Shown: in pieces, positions 23,391 to 34,425 of the stretch
Numbering within the stretch: position 1 is the first letter of the stretch
Layout: every line of letters begins with the position of its first letter
Assembly: GCF_010093815.1 (NCBI RefSeq)
Contig: NW_022985556.1
Coordinates: forward strand, 285,339 to 349,338
Length of the DNA: 64,000 bases
Reading direction: 5' to 3'
From: Pseudovirgaria hyperparasitica
Taxonomy: Eukaryota > Ascomycota > Dothideomycetes > Acrospermales > Acrospermaceae
Translations under genes and position numbers: made by a program
The notes under the pieces: model-generated
Seen by the model: the letters and a program-made list of their open reading frames with translations, nothing else
The model's database searches: none
Told to the model about the DNA's origin: nothing

Positions 23391-25472
23391 ATGTCTTCTA
23401 ATCCCGCAAACCTCCTGAACCCTACGCTCAAAAGTGAACCATCACAGCAGTCCTCAGACACGGACGGAACGCGACACAACAACGCGCCAGACGCCGAAGT
23501 GAACAACACAGCATACGATGCCGCAGACGCTCTCGCTAGCAATTCACAGCCGGGCAGTGATGTCGCTCACACCAGCTCGTCAAGCGTGCAGATAGCTGCT
23601 AATAATGACTCCCCGTTTGGTCGAGCTGCCTTCCACAATCCATCACCTCTGCATCCAACGAGTGCAGTAGATACACTGCGAGAACCAGGCTACGACCGCG
23701 ACGAAGTCCTGTCAGCACAAACACGCTTGCCCTCACCGCTCACCAACAACCCTGACATTTCACTACAGCCTGAGATTTCAGGCTGTTTGACGCCCACAAA
23801 GATCAAACCTGAACCTTCCAGAGATGACACGCCTACTATAGCAGACGACGAAACCCTGCGGACAGTCACAGATCTACACAACGAGCACGGTCTAAGAGTT
23901 GGGAATAAGGATACCCCGACTACAATACCAGACACAAAGCCAGCCATGGCTTCCGCAACTTCCAAGAAACGACCGAAGTCGTCCAAGAAAGGACCTGGCA
24001 AGAGACCGTCAAAGAAGCAGAAACTCGATGTTGACGGCGCCGGTACGAACAACATCCCTCTCAGCCGTTCAGCGACGCCGTCCCGGGGATTCAAGGGTGC
24101 CGCAGCCAAAAGCAACAAGACCTCTCAGGCTGGAACACCTGCCGGGGCTTCACCAGCATCGTACTCGAACCAGCTCTCGTCCGACGTAGACGCATCCGAC
24201 ACGACGGAGGACGACTTAATATACTGCATATGTCGCGGCAAAGATGACCACACATGGATGGTCGGCTGCGAAGCATGCGACGAGTGGTTCCACAGCCGCT
24301 GCGTCGAACTACGGAAAGAAGACCACGAACTCCTCCTGTACAAATTCACTTGTCCCGCCTGCGAAGCCGAAGGCAAAGGTCACACCATCTGGAAGCCCAT
24401 GTGTCGACGCGAGGGTTGTAAGCGGCCCGCATATGAAAACGAGAAGGGGGAGCGGAGCAAGTACTGCTCGGAAGCGTGCGGTATCGAGTTCTTCAGCAAC
24501 GTTGTCCGCGCCGTGAGCAGACTGCACGCCCCAAACACAGCGACGCAGAAGAAACGTGCCTTGGCAGCCAAGCGCAAGGGCAACGCGACAGATGCACTCG
24601 ATTTCGACCTCGACAACTCAGACGACGAATACGAAGCTCCACCGCGGGGAGGCGTCATACGCGCCCGCGATCTCAAAGCCCTAGTCACCTCCGTCCCAGA
24701 CATATCCGAGTTCCAGCGCCTGGGCTCCGGCATCCTGTCTCCTCCAGCCACACCATCAGGTGCCATGAACGACGCCAACGGAAAGGGAACTTCCGAAACA
24801 ACAACAACCTACCCGCTCACCGCCCACGAGTCCACAAGAGTATCCGAACTGCGCAGACAGCAAGCCAAGCTCACCAACGAATCCTCCCGCCTCAAAGACC
24901 GCGAAAAGTTCATCTCCATGATCCGCGAGCGCGCAAATCAGTGGGCCGAAGGCGAGGGCATCAAGACCAAAACCCAGATCTGTGGCTGGGACACGAGGCT
25001 GCGCTGGAACGAGGCAGAATTCGAGTTGTGGCGGAATAACGCGTATGGAAGGGCATGTCTGGATGGTAATACATGGGATCCCTCCGCCGAGGACTTGGAA
25101 CGGGCTCGCGTTGCTCATGCGGCAGCTGTCAAGGTTGATCATCATGGAGATGTCGATATGACTGACGATGACGGGGCTAAGCCTGCGGATTCGCTATCTC
25201 AGGAATACTCTGAACCAATGGACGAGTCGGCGTGGTGTCACAAGAAGCAGTGCACGCTTCATCGCGGTTGGCAGAAGCTGCACACGCACGAACTCAGATT
25301 CGAGCAAGGCGAGATTGCACAAGGTAGGAAGATTCTTGCGAATGAGGAAAAGGAAATCAGGGAGCGTGCTATGGTGCGTTGGCGCAGGGATAAGGTGGGC
25401 GAGGGGTTGGATCGTGAGAGCAGTACCACTGAAAAGAGGAACCGTGAGGGATGGGCAGAAGTCGTGGGATAG
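23391..25472 (+). CDS. SPP1: COMPASS (Set1) complex subunit Spp1, PHD finger
   Basis: Single exon of 693 aa. About 270 disordered residues with a basic Lys-rich NLS-like stretch near 195-215 precede a C4HC3 PHD finger at about 277-325 (YCICRGKDD, then GCEACDEWFHSRC, then CPAC). Asp and Trp side chains typical of H3K4me3 readers are present (MVGCEACDEWFH). A second Cys-rich module follows at about 337-370 (CRREGCKRPAY, then YCSEAC). The C-terminal part carries a coiled helix and a final CHKKQC-x3-H motif with an Arg/Glu-rich helix, matching the Spp1/CXXC1 C-terminal region. Spp1 binds H3K4 methyl marks and stimulates Set1 trimethylation on chromatin. In budding yeast it also links hotspots to the recombination machinery. 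It is longer than the yeast protein, mostly through the disordered N-terminus, as is usual in filamentous fungi. Confidence 0.92.
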   Translation: MSSNPANLLNPTLKSEPSQQSSDTDGTRHNNAPDAEVNNTAYDAADALASNSQPGSDVAHTSSSSVQIAANNDSPFGRAAFHNPSPLHPTSAVDTLREPGYDRDEVLSAQTRLPSPLTNNPDISLQPEISGCLTPTKIKPEPSRDDTPTIADDETLRTVTDLHNEHGLRVGNKDTPTTIPDTKPAMASATSKKRPKSSKKGPGKRPSKKQKLDVDGAGTNNIPLSRSATPSRGFKGAAAKSNKTSQAGTPAGASPASYSNQLSSDVDASDTTEDDLIYCICRGKDDHTWMVGCEACDEWFHSRCVELRKEDHELLLYKFTCPACEAEGKGHTIWKPMCRREGCKRPAYENEKGERSKYCSEACGIEFFSNVVRAVSRLHAPNTATQKKRALAAKRKGNATDALDFDLDNSDDEYEAPPRGGVIRARDLKALVTSVPDISEFQRLGSGILSPPATPSGAMNDANGKGTSETTTTYPLTAHESTRVSELRRQQAKLTNESSRLKDREKFISMIRERANQWAEGEGIKTKTQICGWDTRLRWNEAEFELWRNNAYGRACLDGNTWDPSAEDLERARVAHAAAVKVDHHGDVDMTDDDGAKPADSLSQEYSEPMDESAWCHKKQCTLHRGWQKLHTHELRFEQGEIAQGRKILANEEKEIRERAMVRWRRDKVGEGLDRESSTTEKRNREGWAEVVG

Positions 25473-25602
25473 TGATTCATTCTGGCATTGGGTTATAGCT
25501 ATTGCCTCATGGAATGCATTGGTCTATCGGGCTTGCCATTTTGTGACATTGCAAGATTTTCATTCTATCTTTTTGTGACTCCATACCGAGCCCTGCACCA
25601 AA

Positions 25603-27727
25603 CTACAAGAAGACCTCGAGATTGATTTCCAGCGCGCTCACCGGGTATCTAGATTCTGGTCAGATTTGGAGACTTTCATGTGGATGATTCAAGAAAGGAA
25701 CTTACGGCAATTCATAGTGCTTCAGCACACTGGGATGCAATATCCCGAAGCTACCAATGACATGCTCCTTCCCACCCAGTCTCAAATGGATCTCAGCGCC
25801 ATGACCGTGGAAGAAGGTCTTGTCCTCGACCTCTTCGATCCAGAATCCCTCCAGCGCGTCGGCCTTTTGTCCGCCGGTTTGCTGCTGCGCGTGACTTAAT
25901 TCGGCTTCTCGGGTGATGAAGGTGCTCTTCAGCATCAACATGATGCGATCAAGCAGCCCGTGCACTACTTCGAATCCGGATGTCTTGCCATACCATGCAG
26001 CAGCAAAGTGGCGCTCATTACGTGATTTCCGCTCAAGAGACAGATCCTTGAAGGCTACATCGGCGACCTCGAAGATCTTCATTGGTACACTGTGATGCTT
26101 GTTCTCACGGATGGTCTTGAGCAGTCCTGGGAAGAGAGACGTGCGGACGACTTGATACTCCGCAGTCTTGGGGTTCTGGAGACGTACGGCGGTGTTACCA
26201 TCGTCTATCCGGTTGAGCCAAGCAAAATTCTCGTCGTGTGAGCATAGAATTAGAGGCATCACTTCTGACCAGCCAGCCATAGCAGCCTCCATGCGGACAA
26301 TGTCTCCAAGCTTGTTGATCGCCAACGGGGCAGCCACAGCGGCGGTCTTGTTTGGGTAGAATCGCGGCAGCTTATTGAAACCGTAAGCGATACCGAGATC
26401 TTCCATGATATCAGCCTGATGCAGGACATCGGCTCGCGTGACTGGCACATTGACATCTAATGTGTCGTTTGGTGATGTAGTCGAAGGTTTAGCCGAGTGT
26501 CCCATGCGTGCGAGCAGGCGGCATTGTTCGGCTGGTGAGAGGTCTAGGCCACAGACATCGTTGAGATAGGACACTTCGGCAGGCATGGAGCGGGGTGTGA
26601 GGTCTGGGACCTCTCGTGACTTCTTGTTGTGTTCCGAAACGATCTTGATAGGCTCGATGGCGTCACAATAGGGGCCAAACATGGCAACTAAGATATTGTT
26701 GATAATCTCCACTTTCGTTTCGTCAATAGCAGTGATCTCTACCAGAACATTTTTCGTATCCAGAGTGATTTTAGAGTGGTTGCCGTTGATGATTGGGGGT
26801 AGCGAGAGCACTGTTCTGTTTGCATCATATATGACTGGGTAAAGCGGTTTATCCTTGATGATGTGCAGGTACCGCCCAAGGTGCTTGTCTTTCTCGTAGA
26901 ACTCCATGAGCTCTCTTGCGTTCATTTTCTTTTCTTGATTCAGGGGAATGAACTCGATCTCCCCAGGGGCGAGAGCTTCGTAAGAGAAAGGGCCTTTAAT
27001 GGTGTCTAGGTCGTGAGTCCCTATCGATACCAAGGTCCTCTGCCGCGCGAGATTTTGGTGCAGTTTGTCCTGTAGTGATATGAAGGATTCATATCTCGCT
27101 TTCGTGAACTTGATGTTCCGTAGCACAGCGCCAGAGAGAAGGGGCCGTACTGTCTCCGTCTTGTCATTGTAAGTATGCTTCATCCCTTATCGAATATAGA
27201 GTCCTCGCTAACCTCTTTAGCCACGTTTATAACTTGAAGCTCGCCGGAAGTCGGGGCCGTCAGCGTGTAGTTCGGTGGACTTTGCTGCTCAAGGAAGACC
27301 TTGAGGTTCATTGCGATACCCTCAAAGCAGAGCATGTCATACCTAAAAGCTATTAGTCTGGGCCTGCAGTTCTTCCAACGGTAGCCTCACCGATTAGCAG
27401 GTATTTCGATCTTGAGCTGTGGTGGCTGCTCGACTCCATTCACAACGGCAAGTCCTGTTTCTGATGTCTAGGTAGTTTAGCTCTTGCCTAGCGATATGAG
27501 CCCATGACACTGACATCCTCGTCCAATTCAATTCCTGAGGTCCTCTTAGCATTGGAACTTTTTACGCACAAAGGGACCGATTACCGAACTCGAAACAAAG
27601 TTCATCGAACTCTTTTGTGGTATACCTGCATCTAAATCAATCCGTGCTCTTCCAAAGGATTAGAAGATCCGTACTCTTTCCCGAGGGACTCATAGAGCTC
27701 TGCCTTATCGACGGTAATGGTAGGCAT
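25603..27727 (-). CDS. FRS1: Cytosolic phenylalanine--tRNA ligase beta subunit
   Basis: Seven exons: 27727-27675, 27625-27585, 27534-27515, 27467-27391, 27342-27213, 27159-25706 and 25648-25603. They give 606 aa, as expected for the eukaryotic beta subunit. Introns are 47-57 bp. Exon 3 is only 20 bp. The fifth intron (27212-27160) has a TACTTACAA-like branch region. Its removal deletes an ATG at 27183 that otherwise looks like a start. The start reads MPTITVDKAELYESLGKEYT. Next come the B1-like region, EIPANRYDMLCFEG, the editing-type B3/B4 region (IINGNHSKITL), the B5 domain (VPVTRADVLHQADIMEDLG) and the catalytic-like core ending in FGILHPSVLKHYELPYPVSA. The beta subunit pairs with alpha (FRS2) in the cytosol to charge tRNA-Phe. 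It shares a 570-bp divergent promoter with TPD3. Confidence 0.95.
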
Positions 27728-28297
27728 TTTCACACCTCTGCGCCTTAGCTAGGCGCAGTGCTGATATATGTATAGAAGCTATGGAGATGCTAACAAGGGA
27801 GGCGTGATGTTGCTGATGTGGTATAATATGAGGAATTGTAGAGTCTGAGTCAAGCCGCGCGCTGGATTGCCGATAGGAGCGTCAGGCGCAATTGTGTTGA
27901 AGGTGCTCCAGTCAGTAGAGTCATCGCTAGAAATGTGGAAAGTTACGTTTCTTGCAGGGAGGAGGAGTAGCCCCACCAAAGCCACAAGGCCCTAGCCACT
28001 TTCCCATCATCGCAACCCTCCTAAGCTGCAAAGCACACACAACAGTCTTGTTCAATACCAACGATCAACCTACGCACCCACCCAGCAGATCCATTCAAGC
28101 CAGCACGCTCTCCCCTCCAGTATATTTCCACTACAGTACAGCTGTGGCACACCTTAGCCTCGCCAGCTGTCTGCACTACCGCTGTTTGCACGAGTGTTCA
28201 CCGTCTGCCACGAAAGAATCTCCAGCGCAACAGCAATCCCACAACAGGACAGCTGAAATTTTACCAAATCTAAGAAGCCCTATCTATCAAAGCCAAC
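27728..28297. promoter_or_regulatory. divergent promoter FRS1 / TPD3
   Basis: 570 bp between the divergent start codons of two housekeeping genes. A/C-rich stretches with CCCACC and ACACC words lie on the TPD3 side. There is no coding signal and no assignable TATA box. Confidence 0.5.
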
Positions 28298-30550
28298 ATG
28301 GAAGGCGGAGGACAGAGCGAAGAGCTATATCCCATTGCCGTCCTCATTGACGAGCTCAAAGTAAACCAAACCCAGGTATTCCACATGCCTCAAGGACTGA
28401 CGTAGTGCAGCACGACGATGTTCTCCTTCGCCTGAACGCAATCCACAGACTTTCAACCATTTCGTTGGCGCTTGGAGCTGAGCGGACCAGAGATGAGCTC
28501 ATACCCTTCCTCGACGGTAAGGACCCCGCTGTGCTACTGCGTAACCTTGAGGCTGACAAAATGCAGAGTCGGTGGAAGACGAGGATGAAGTTCTGACTGC
28601 ATTAAGTGAGGAACTCGGAAATTTCGTCGAATACGTAGGAGGACCTGAATATGGACATGTTCTCCTATCGCCTCTGGAGAACCTGGCTGCGATCGAAGAA
28701 CCCCTTGTTCGCGAGAAGGTACGGCGTGTCTTGCTATATCGAAATCACCAATCCCCTTTGCTAATATATACAAACAGGCTGTCGAGTCTTTAAATAAAAT
28801 CTGCGAGCAGCTATCTCCAGAGCAGATCGAATCACACTTCATCCCTCTAGTTGTCAGTCTGTCCAAAGCCGATTGGTTTACCTCAAAAATATCAGCTACC
28901 GGGCTGTATAACGTTCCATATGCCAGAGCTGGACCACCGTCACAAGAAAAACTTCGTCAGCAATTCGGTCAGCTTGTTCACGACGATACACCCATGGTCA
29001 GACGACAGTCGGCCAACAATCTTGCCAAATTCGTCAAGGAGATGCCAGCTACCATTGTCATAGAGGAAATGATTCCACTCTTCCAGCATTTAGCAAGTGA
29101 TGATCAAGATAGTGTTCGGCTGTTGACAGTCGATATCCTCATAGCCATCGCTGAAGTCGTCCCCAAGGAGCAGCAATCGAGTCATGGTGTTCTTCTGACC
29201 GCACTGAGAAGCCTGTTCGAAGACAAGAGCTGGCGAGTCCGGTACATGGTTGCAGATCGATTTGAGAAGGTGACAGAATGATGAGACTCATCGCGAAATC
29301 ATGTCTAACAGCTTATAGATCGCCAAAGCAGTTGACGAGGAGGTCGTAAGCCGAGATCTCGTTCCTGCCTTTGTGAAACTTCTCAAGGACACCGAGGCAG
29401 AAGTGCGAACAGCCGTCTCAGGACAGATTCCAGGCAAGGCTCAGAGTTCCCCTCTCCTAAAACCATTGAGACTAACTCTCCCATAGGATTCTGTGCTCTC
29501 CTTGATCGGGAGACTCTCCTGCACGAGATCATGCCAAGTATCGAAGAGCTTGTGACAGACCAGTCTCAACACGTGCGAGCTGCCCTAGGTACTCAGCTTA
29601 GTGGTCTCGCACCAATTCTAGGCAAGGACGAGTACGTTCAGTGTATCCGTGGCCATTGTGCAACTCTAATTTTGGCGCAGAACCATTATACACCTCCTTC
29701 CCATGTTTCTACAAATGCTGAAGGACGAATTCCCTGATGTTCGATTGAACATAATCTCCAAGCTTGAGCTCGTCAACAATGGTCGGTTTACTATTTAATT
29801 AGGTGGTATAAGGCTAATACCCGGTTTAGTTATTGGTATCGACCTCCTGTCACAATCGCTTCTTCCTGCTATCGTACAGCTTGCCGAGGACAAACAGTGG
29901 CGTGTGCGTCTAGCCATCATCGAATACGTCCCTCTCCTTGCAAGCCAGCTGGGTGTAAACTTCTTTGACGAGAAGCTCAGTAGCCTATGCATGAGCTGGC
30001 TTGGTGACACTGTTTTCTCGATTCGAGAGGCTTCTACGCAAAATCTCAAAAAACTGACGGAAGTATTTGGTGTCGAATGGGCCAACGACGCGATTGTGCC
30101 GAAGGTCATGGCCATGGGCCAGCACCCAAATTATCTTTACCGCATGACGACATGCTTCGCAGTCTCAGTCAGTATTGCGTAATTTTAGGATCAAGGAATA
30201 TGCTAACCATGAAATAGACCCTTGCACCAGCACTTACGCTCAGTGTCATAGAAGCTTCAATTCTTCCCATGATGGACAAGCTTGTTGCTGACGACATCCC
30301 AAACATTCGCTTCAATGTAGCGAAATCATACGCCGTCCTCATTGATGTGCTCAAGAAAGTCCCAGAAACTGGGACATTGTCGGCTCTCGAGAAAGCTGGA
30401 AAGCCCACAAGCGGTTCACAGAAGGGTCAGGACCTCATTACCAAGCAAATACTGCCGAACCTCGAGAAGCTACAGCAGGATGATGACACGGACGTCAGGT
30501 ACTTTGCAACAACTGCCGCGCAGAGTTTTACGGAGGCAATGCAATCATAG
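28298..30550 (+). CDS. TPD3: Protein phosphatase 2A scaffold subunit A (HEAT repeats)
   Basis: Nine exons: 28298-28360, 28411-28516, 28567-28718, 28778-29269, 29319-29433, 29487-29631, 29681-29781, 29830-30167 and 30218-30550. They give 614 aa. The protein is a chain of about 15 HEAT repeats. Recognisable elements are [38 protein letters not shown]-like [46 protein letters not shown] and [15 protein letters not shown], all matching the PR65 scaffold closely. It holds the catalytic C and regulatory B subunits of PP2A. Introns sit between helices and all keep the frame. The fifth intron (29434-29486) begins with GC instead of GT (G|GCAAGG...CCATAG), a GC-AG intron, because no GT donor nearby keeps the [11 protein letters not shown] continuity. 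Confidence 0.95.
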
Positions 30551-30636
30551 AGCATGTTTTACCGGTCCGAATGGGGGAACAAACGCCAAGTAGAACACGA
30601 AGATTCAATATACAATTCATTCGTCAGTATGCAAGG

Positions 30637-30954
30637 CTAGCACCCACCACCGACTACAATGAATGGAACGACCACAGCTACGAACAGCGCTGCAATGAAG
30701 CTAATACGAAGGGGTCTTATAGCTGAATAGGTTTACGAAAAGCAGCAGGGTAACGCTCCTCCCCGGTCCGCATCTCGTTGTATCTGCTCGCGCCTTGGAT
30801 TGCTGATGCATTGTGTGTGAGGAGTGCGGTAGTGTAGGGACGACTCGATGCGCGAATAGAGATATATACCTTGGGAAACGGAATCCCTAAACAATTCATA
30901 CTTCTTCCTGTTTAGAGATCGGCTGCTGATGTGGTGAGTGCCGGGAACGACCAT
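30637..30954 (-). CDS. Putative 64-aa single-pass membrane protein (reconstructed)
   Basis: No long frame exists here. Joining three short exons (30954-30870, 30793-30737, 30689-30637) across introns of 76 and 47 bp (GTATAT...CCAAG and GTAAAC...TTGCAG) gives a continuous 64-residue protein with a proper stop. It has a basic N-terminus (THHISSRSLNRKKYELFRD), a short polar linker (SRYNEMRTGEERYPAAF) and one hydrophobic C-terminal helix (LFVAVVVPFIVVGG) ending in Cys. This is the layout of a small tail-anchored membrane protein. It fits the gap: its stop is 86 bp from the converging TPD3 stop and it diverges from the photolyase gene. I do not recognise the family. The second donor is used on frame grounds, so the C-terminal junction is the weakest part. 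Confidence 0.45.
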
Positions 30955-31263
30955 GTTTTTACGCGTTACCGTTCTAGGTCTCGGTCTCCTTGGCGCGGAC
31001 CCAGTTCGGGTCTATCTATGACTTATGCCATCATCACTACTATCCCACGTCCAGCCATAACCCATGCTCTGTCGTGTCTTGGTGTCTAAAAGTCCGCAAA
31101 TAACCTCAATTGAGACTTCCTCGGGCATATTCTAACTTCTGCTTTGTATCATAAGTCCTTGATTGGCTTGGATTTCTTGCATACTCAAGATAACAATCCC
31201 TGCTCGACAATCCACACGAGTACTTGGAACTAACAAAACAAACGAAACTAAGATCAGTACACG
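30955..31263. promoter_or_regulatory. divergent promoter, small membrane protein / photolyase
   Basis: 309 bp between two divergent starts, if the small gene is real. Photolyase promoters in fungi are usually light-induced, but I see no assignable light-response site. Confidence 0.35.
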
Positions 31264-33410
31264 ATGCCGTCTCCACGTGTCATATATTGGTTTCGGACTG
31301 ATCTCCGGCTCCACGACTCGCCTGCTCTCCAGGCAGCATTAGACCTGGAACCAGAATGCCTATTTCCGGTATGGTGCTGGGATCCGCACTACGTCTACAG
31401 GGCCAGAGTGGGTGTGAACCGATGGCAATTCCTGTATGTGGCTCTGTGTCTTTCCCCCCCTTGTTTGATATATATCCCTTTATATCCATGAACAAAAAAC
31501 TGGAAAAAAGAAAACTAATTCGAAAATAGGATCGATTGCCAGAACGACGTCTCGAAATCAATCACGAAGATCAATCCAAACAGCAAGCTCTTCGTCGTCC
31601 GCGAGGCACCGCAGACTGTCCTCCCGAAGCTGTGGAAGAAGTGGCGGATTACGCACATTGTCTTTGAGAAGGACACGGATGCGTATGCGCGGGACCGTGA
31701 CGAGGCGGTCAGGGAGCTGGCGAGGAAGGCTGGCGTGGAGGTGATTGTGAGGATGGGCAGGACGCTTTATGACCCGGATGAGTTGGTGCGGGAGAATGGG
31801 GGCAAGCCGACGATGAGTATAACGCAAGTGCAGAATGTGAGTTTTGTTTCCCCCTGTTGGAAGGGAGTGTATCTCCCTACCTAGCTACCTGGGTAGCAGG
31901 GAAACTGATCAAACGATTCCATACAAAGGCAGGCAAGAAACTGACGATTCCACGTCCCATCCCGGCGCCCACGAGCCTGCCCGACCCGGGCGACACAGAT
32001 CTATCCGGCATCGAACCAGAACCCCCCGCCGCAAACCCCGACCTCAACGCCGCGCACCGCAACAACCCAGACACAACATACCACGCCCTCGCCGGACCAG
32101 CCGGCACCTTCGCCGTCCCAACCCTCGACGAACTCGGCCTCCCACCCGCCACCACACCGCACCGCGGCGGCGAACAAACCGCCCTAACCGCCCTCGCCGC
32201 CATCCTCACAGACAAAACCTACACCGCCACCTTCGAAAAGCCCAAAACCGCACCCACCGCCTTCAGCCCACAATCCACCACCCTCCTCAGTCCACACCTC
32301 CACTTCGGCTCCCTCTCCGCCCGCGAATTCTACTGGCGCGTCCAAGACATCCTCTCCGCCTTCAAACACTCCAAACCCTCCCGTCCACCCACCTCCCTCA
32401 CCGGCCAACTCCTCTTCCGCGACATGTACTTCGGCGCCCAAGCCGCCCTCGGCCACCCCTTCAGCCAATCAATCTCCAACCCCTCCTGCCGCTTCATCCC
32501 CTGGCACCTCCCCTCCACCCTCGACCCCACCACCGCCCGCCCAACAACAGGCCGCTACACAATCGACCACCCCGCCGCAGAAACCTGGTTCAAGCGCTGG
32601 AAAGCGGGACTGACAGGCTACCCCTTCATCGACGCCCTGATGCGCCAACTCCGCACTGAAGGCTGGATCCACCACCTCGGCCGGCACGCAGTAGCATGCT
32701 TCCTGACGCGCGGCGGGGCATATGTCGCGTGGGAGCGCGGCGCAGAGGTCTTTGAGGAGTGGCTGCTTGACCATGAGACGGCGTGCAATGCGGGGAATTG
32801 GCAGTGGGTCGCGTGCGCTGCGTTTTCGGGCGCGCAGTACTATCGCGTTTATTCCCCTGTCGCGTTTGGGCGGAAGTGGGATGCTGAAGGTGTGTTTGTG
32901 CGGAGGTATGTGCCTGAGTTGGCGCGGTTTGATCGGCGGTTTGTGTATGAGCCTTGGAGGGCGCCGGTGGCGGATCAGAAGAGGTGGGGGTGTCGGGTGC
33001 TTGGGGATGGGCGTGGGGGTGCGGGTGGGAGGGTGAAGGAGGGGGAGGGGGAGTATCTTGTTTATCCGAAGCCGATGTTTGATTTTGGGGAGCGGAGGGA
33101 GGTGTGTGTTCGGGGGTTGAAGAGTGCGTTTGCGGCGGGGTTGTATGGGGCGGATGAGAGTGTGGTGGATGGGAGTTGGAGGGGGAGGTTTGATGATGCG
33201 GGCGAGGGGCCGACGGAGGGGAGTGAGGGGCTGCCTTTGGGTATGGCGGAGGGAGAGGAAGGAGATGTTGATGTGGATTGGGAGGGGATGTCGCTGGTGG
33301 TGCATGATGGCGGAGAGGGGGAGGAGGACGTGGCGCCGAAAGGGGTGAAGCATCAACGAGAGAAAAGTCAGAGCTCGCTGGACAGCCACGTGAAGAGAAG
33401 CAAAAAGTAG
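31264..33410 (+). CDS. (6-4) photolyase / animal-type cryptochrome family flavoprotein
   Basis: Three exons, 31264-31433, 31530-31836 and 31929-33410 (introns 96 and 92 bp), give 652 aa. The start (VIYWFRTDLRLHDSPAL) is the photolyase alpha/beta antenna domain. After a disordered linker comes the FAD-binding helical domain: HLHFGSLSARE, GQLLFRDMYF, TGYPFIDALMRQL, then WIHHLGRHAVACFLTRGG with His407/His408 and His412 placed like the catalytic His pair of (6-4) photolyases, then NAGNWQWVACAAF and SPVAFGRKWD. The (6-4) group repairs UV (6-4) photoproducts or acts as a blue-light receptor. PHL1 of Cercospora and CRY1 of Trichoderma are examples. The C-terminal ~150 residues contain a Gly-rich insert, an acidic stretch and a basic end resembling an NLS, consistent with nuclear localisation. 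Codon use flips from C-ending to G-ending at about 32700 within exon 3. Confidence 0.9.
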
Positions 33411-33646
33411 GGCTCCCCCCCCCCCAATGCAATTGTCATATCCGTGACAAAGTTCAATCATAGATGCACAAAAGATCATAAGATGTAAGCGGCATCATTG
33501 GTCAGGTCACTAGAATATAGAGAACATGGTTTCATTCCGCTATCGGACCCGTCAGGGATATTGCATTACTTGCACTTTTCCAGTCCAGTCCAGTCCGGTC
33601 CGAAACTCCAATGATTTTCCGACTCCTTCACCTACGCACACACCTT

Positions 33647-34425
33647 CTAGTACTCGGTTCCAGCTTGGGGAAACTCAAAGTTGACGCCCTTGCCGGTCAA
33701 TCGCTTGTAGACCTCAGAGTAGGTGTCTAATCTGTAGTCCACACCGCCACGCTCCTTCTCGTCGAGGACAATCTTCAGGATCTTGGAGCCGTCCTCACGG
33801 GTACGCAGACGCTTGCCAACGATCTCGACCGGGTAGACAAGGTCGTGTAGGATAGCGTCGTGAACAGCAGTCAGGGTGCGCGAACGCGGGCGCTTCTGCT
33901 TCTGGGTGTTGCGGGAGCGGTTGGAGCGCTTAGGACGGGGGAGAATGCGGCGAGAGGCGACGATGAGAACGTGGCGGTCGGAGAACTTCTTCTCGAGCTC
34001 ACGGGTGAGACTAGCAAGGCCTGTCGTCAGTCAAAAGCACTTTAGTTGTTCGGGGTGGCATACTTACCGCTGTTGCGACTTGTGCCAGCCGGGAAGGAAA
34101 GGGACGGGGACGAAGATGACAATCGCCTTCCTGCCATTACCAACCTCGATCTGTAAGAATCCTGGTGTCAGCGAAGCTGCCCAGTGCCCACCGCCTCTTC
34201 GTTTCCAACAGTTGTATATTGGGAGAACCAGGTCGGGCCGGTGGTTGTGTCTTATCTTACCTCGCGGGCGCTGGTGAACTGGAGAGGCCTCAGAGCGCTG
34301 CGCATGTCTGGGATGTTGGTCTCGAGGTCGTAGAGAGCATTGGCAATGCTCTGCTCGATCTCGGACGGGGTCTGCCTCGAGGGGCTGTTGGCCGCGATCT
34401 TGTTGAGGGATGATGCCGTCGACAT
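33647..34425 (-). CDS. RPS7: 40S ribosomal protein S7 (eS7)
   Basis: Three exons, 34425-34261, 34150-34068 and 34010-33647 (introns 110 and 57 bp), give 203 aa, the usual eS7 length. Signature stretches include [20 protein letters not shown] at the end of exon 2, [20 protein letters not shown], then [17 protein letters not shown] and [16 protein letters not shown] before the stop. It is a cytosolic small-subunit protein. The long first intron close to the 5' end is typical of fungal ribosomal protein genes. It is convergent with the photolyase gene, with about 236 bp between the stops. Confidence 0.96.

Noticed and set aside
27181-27183. ATG at 27183 as the start of FRS1
   Set aside because: It lies within an intron. 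Upstream exons restore the conserved N-terminus and the expected length.
31844-33479. Long overlapping frames (271 aa plus, 336 and 268 aa minus) rich in Arg, Pro and His
   Set aside because: They are shadows of the photolyase exon. Its strong C- and G-skewed codon use suppresses stops in other frames.
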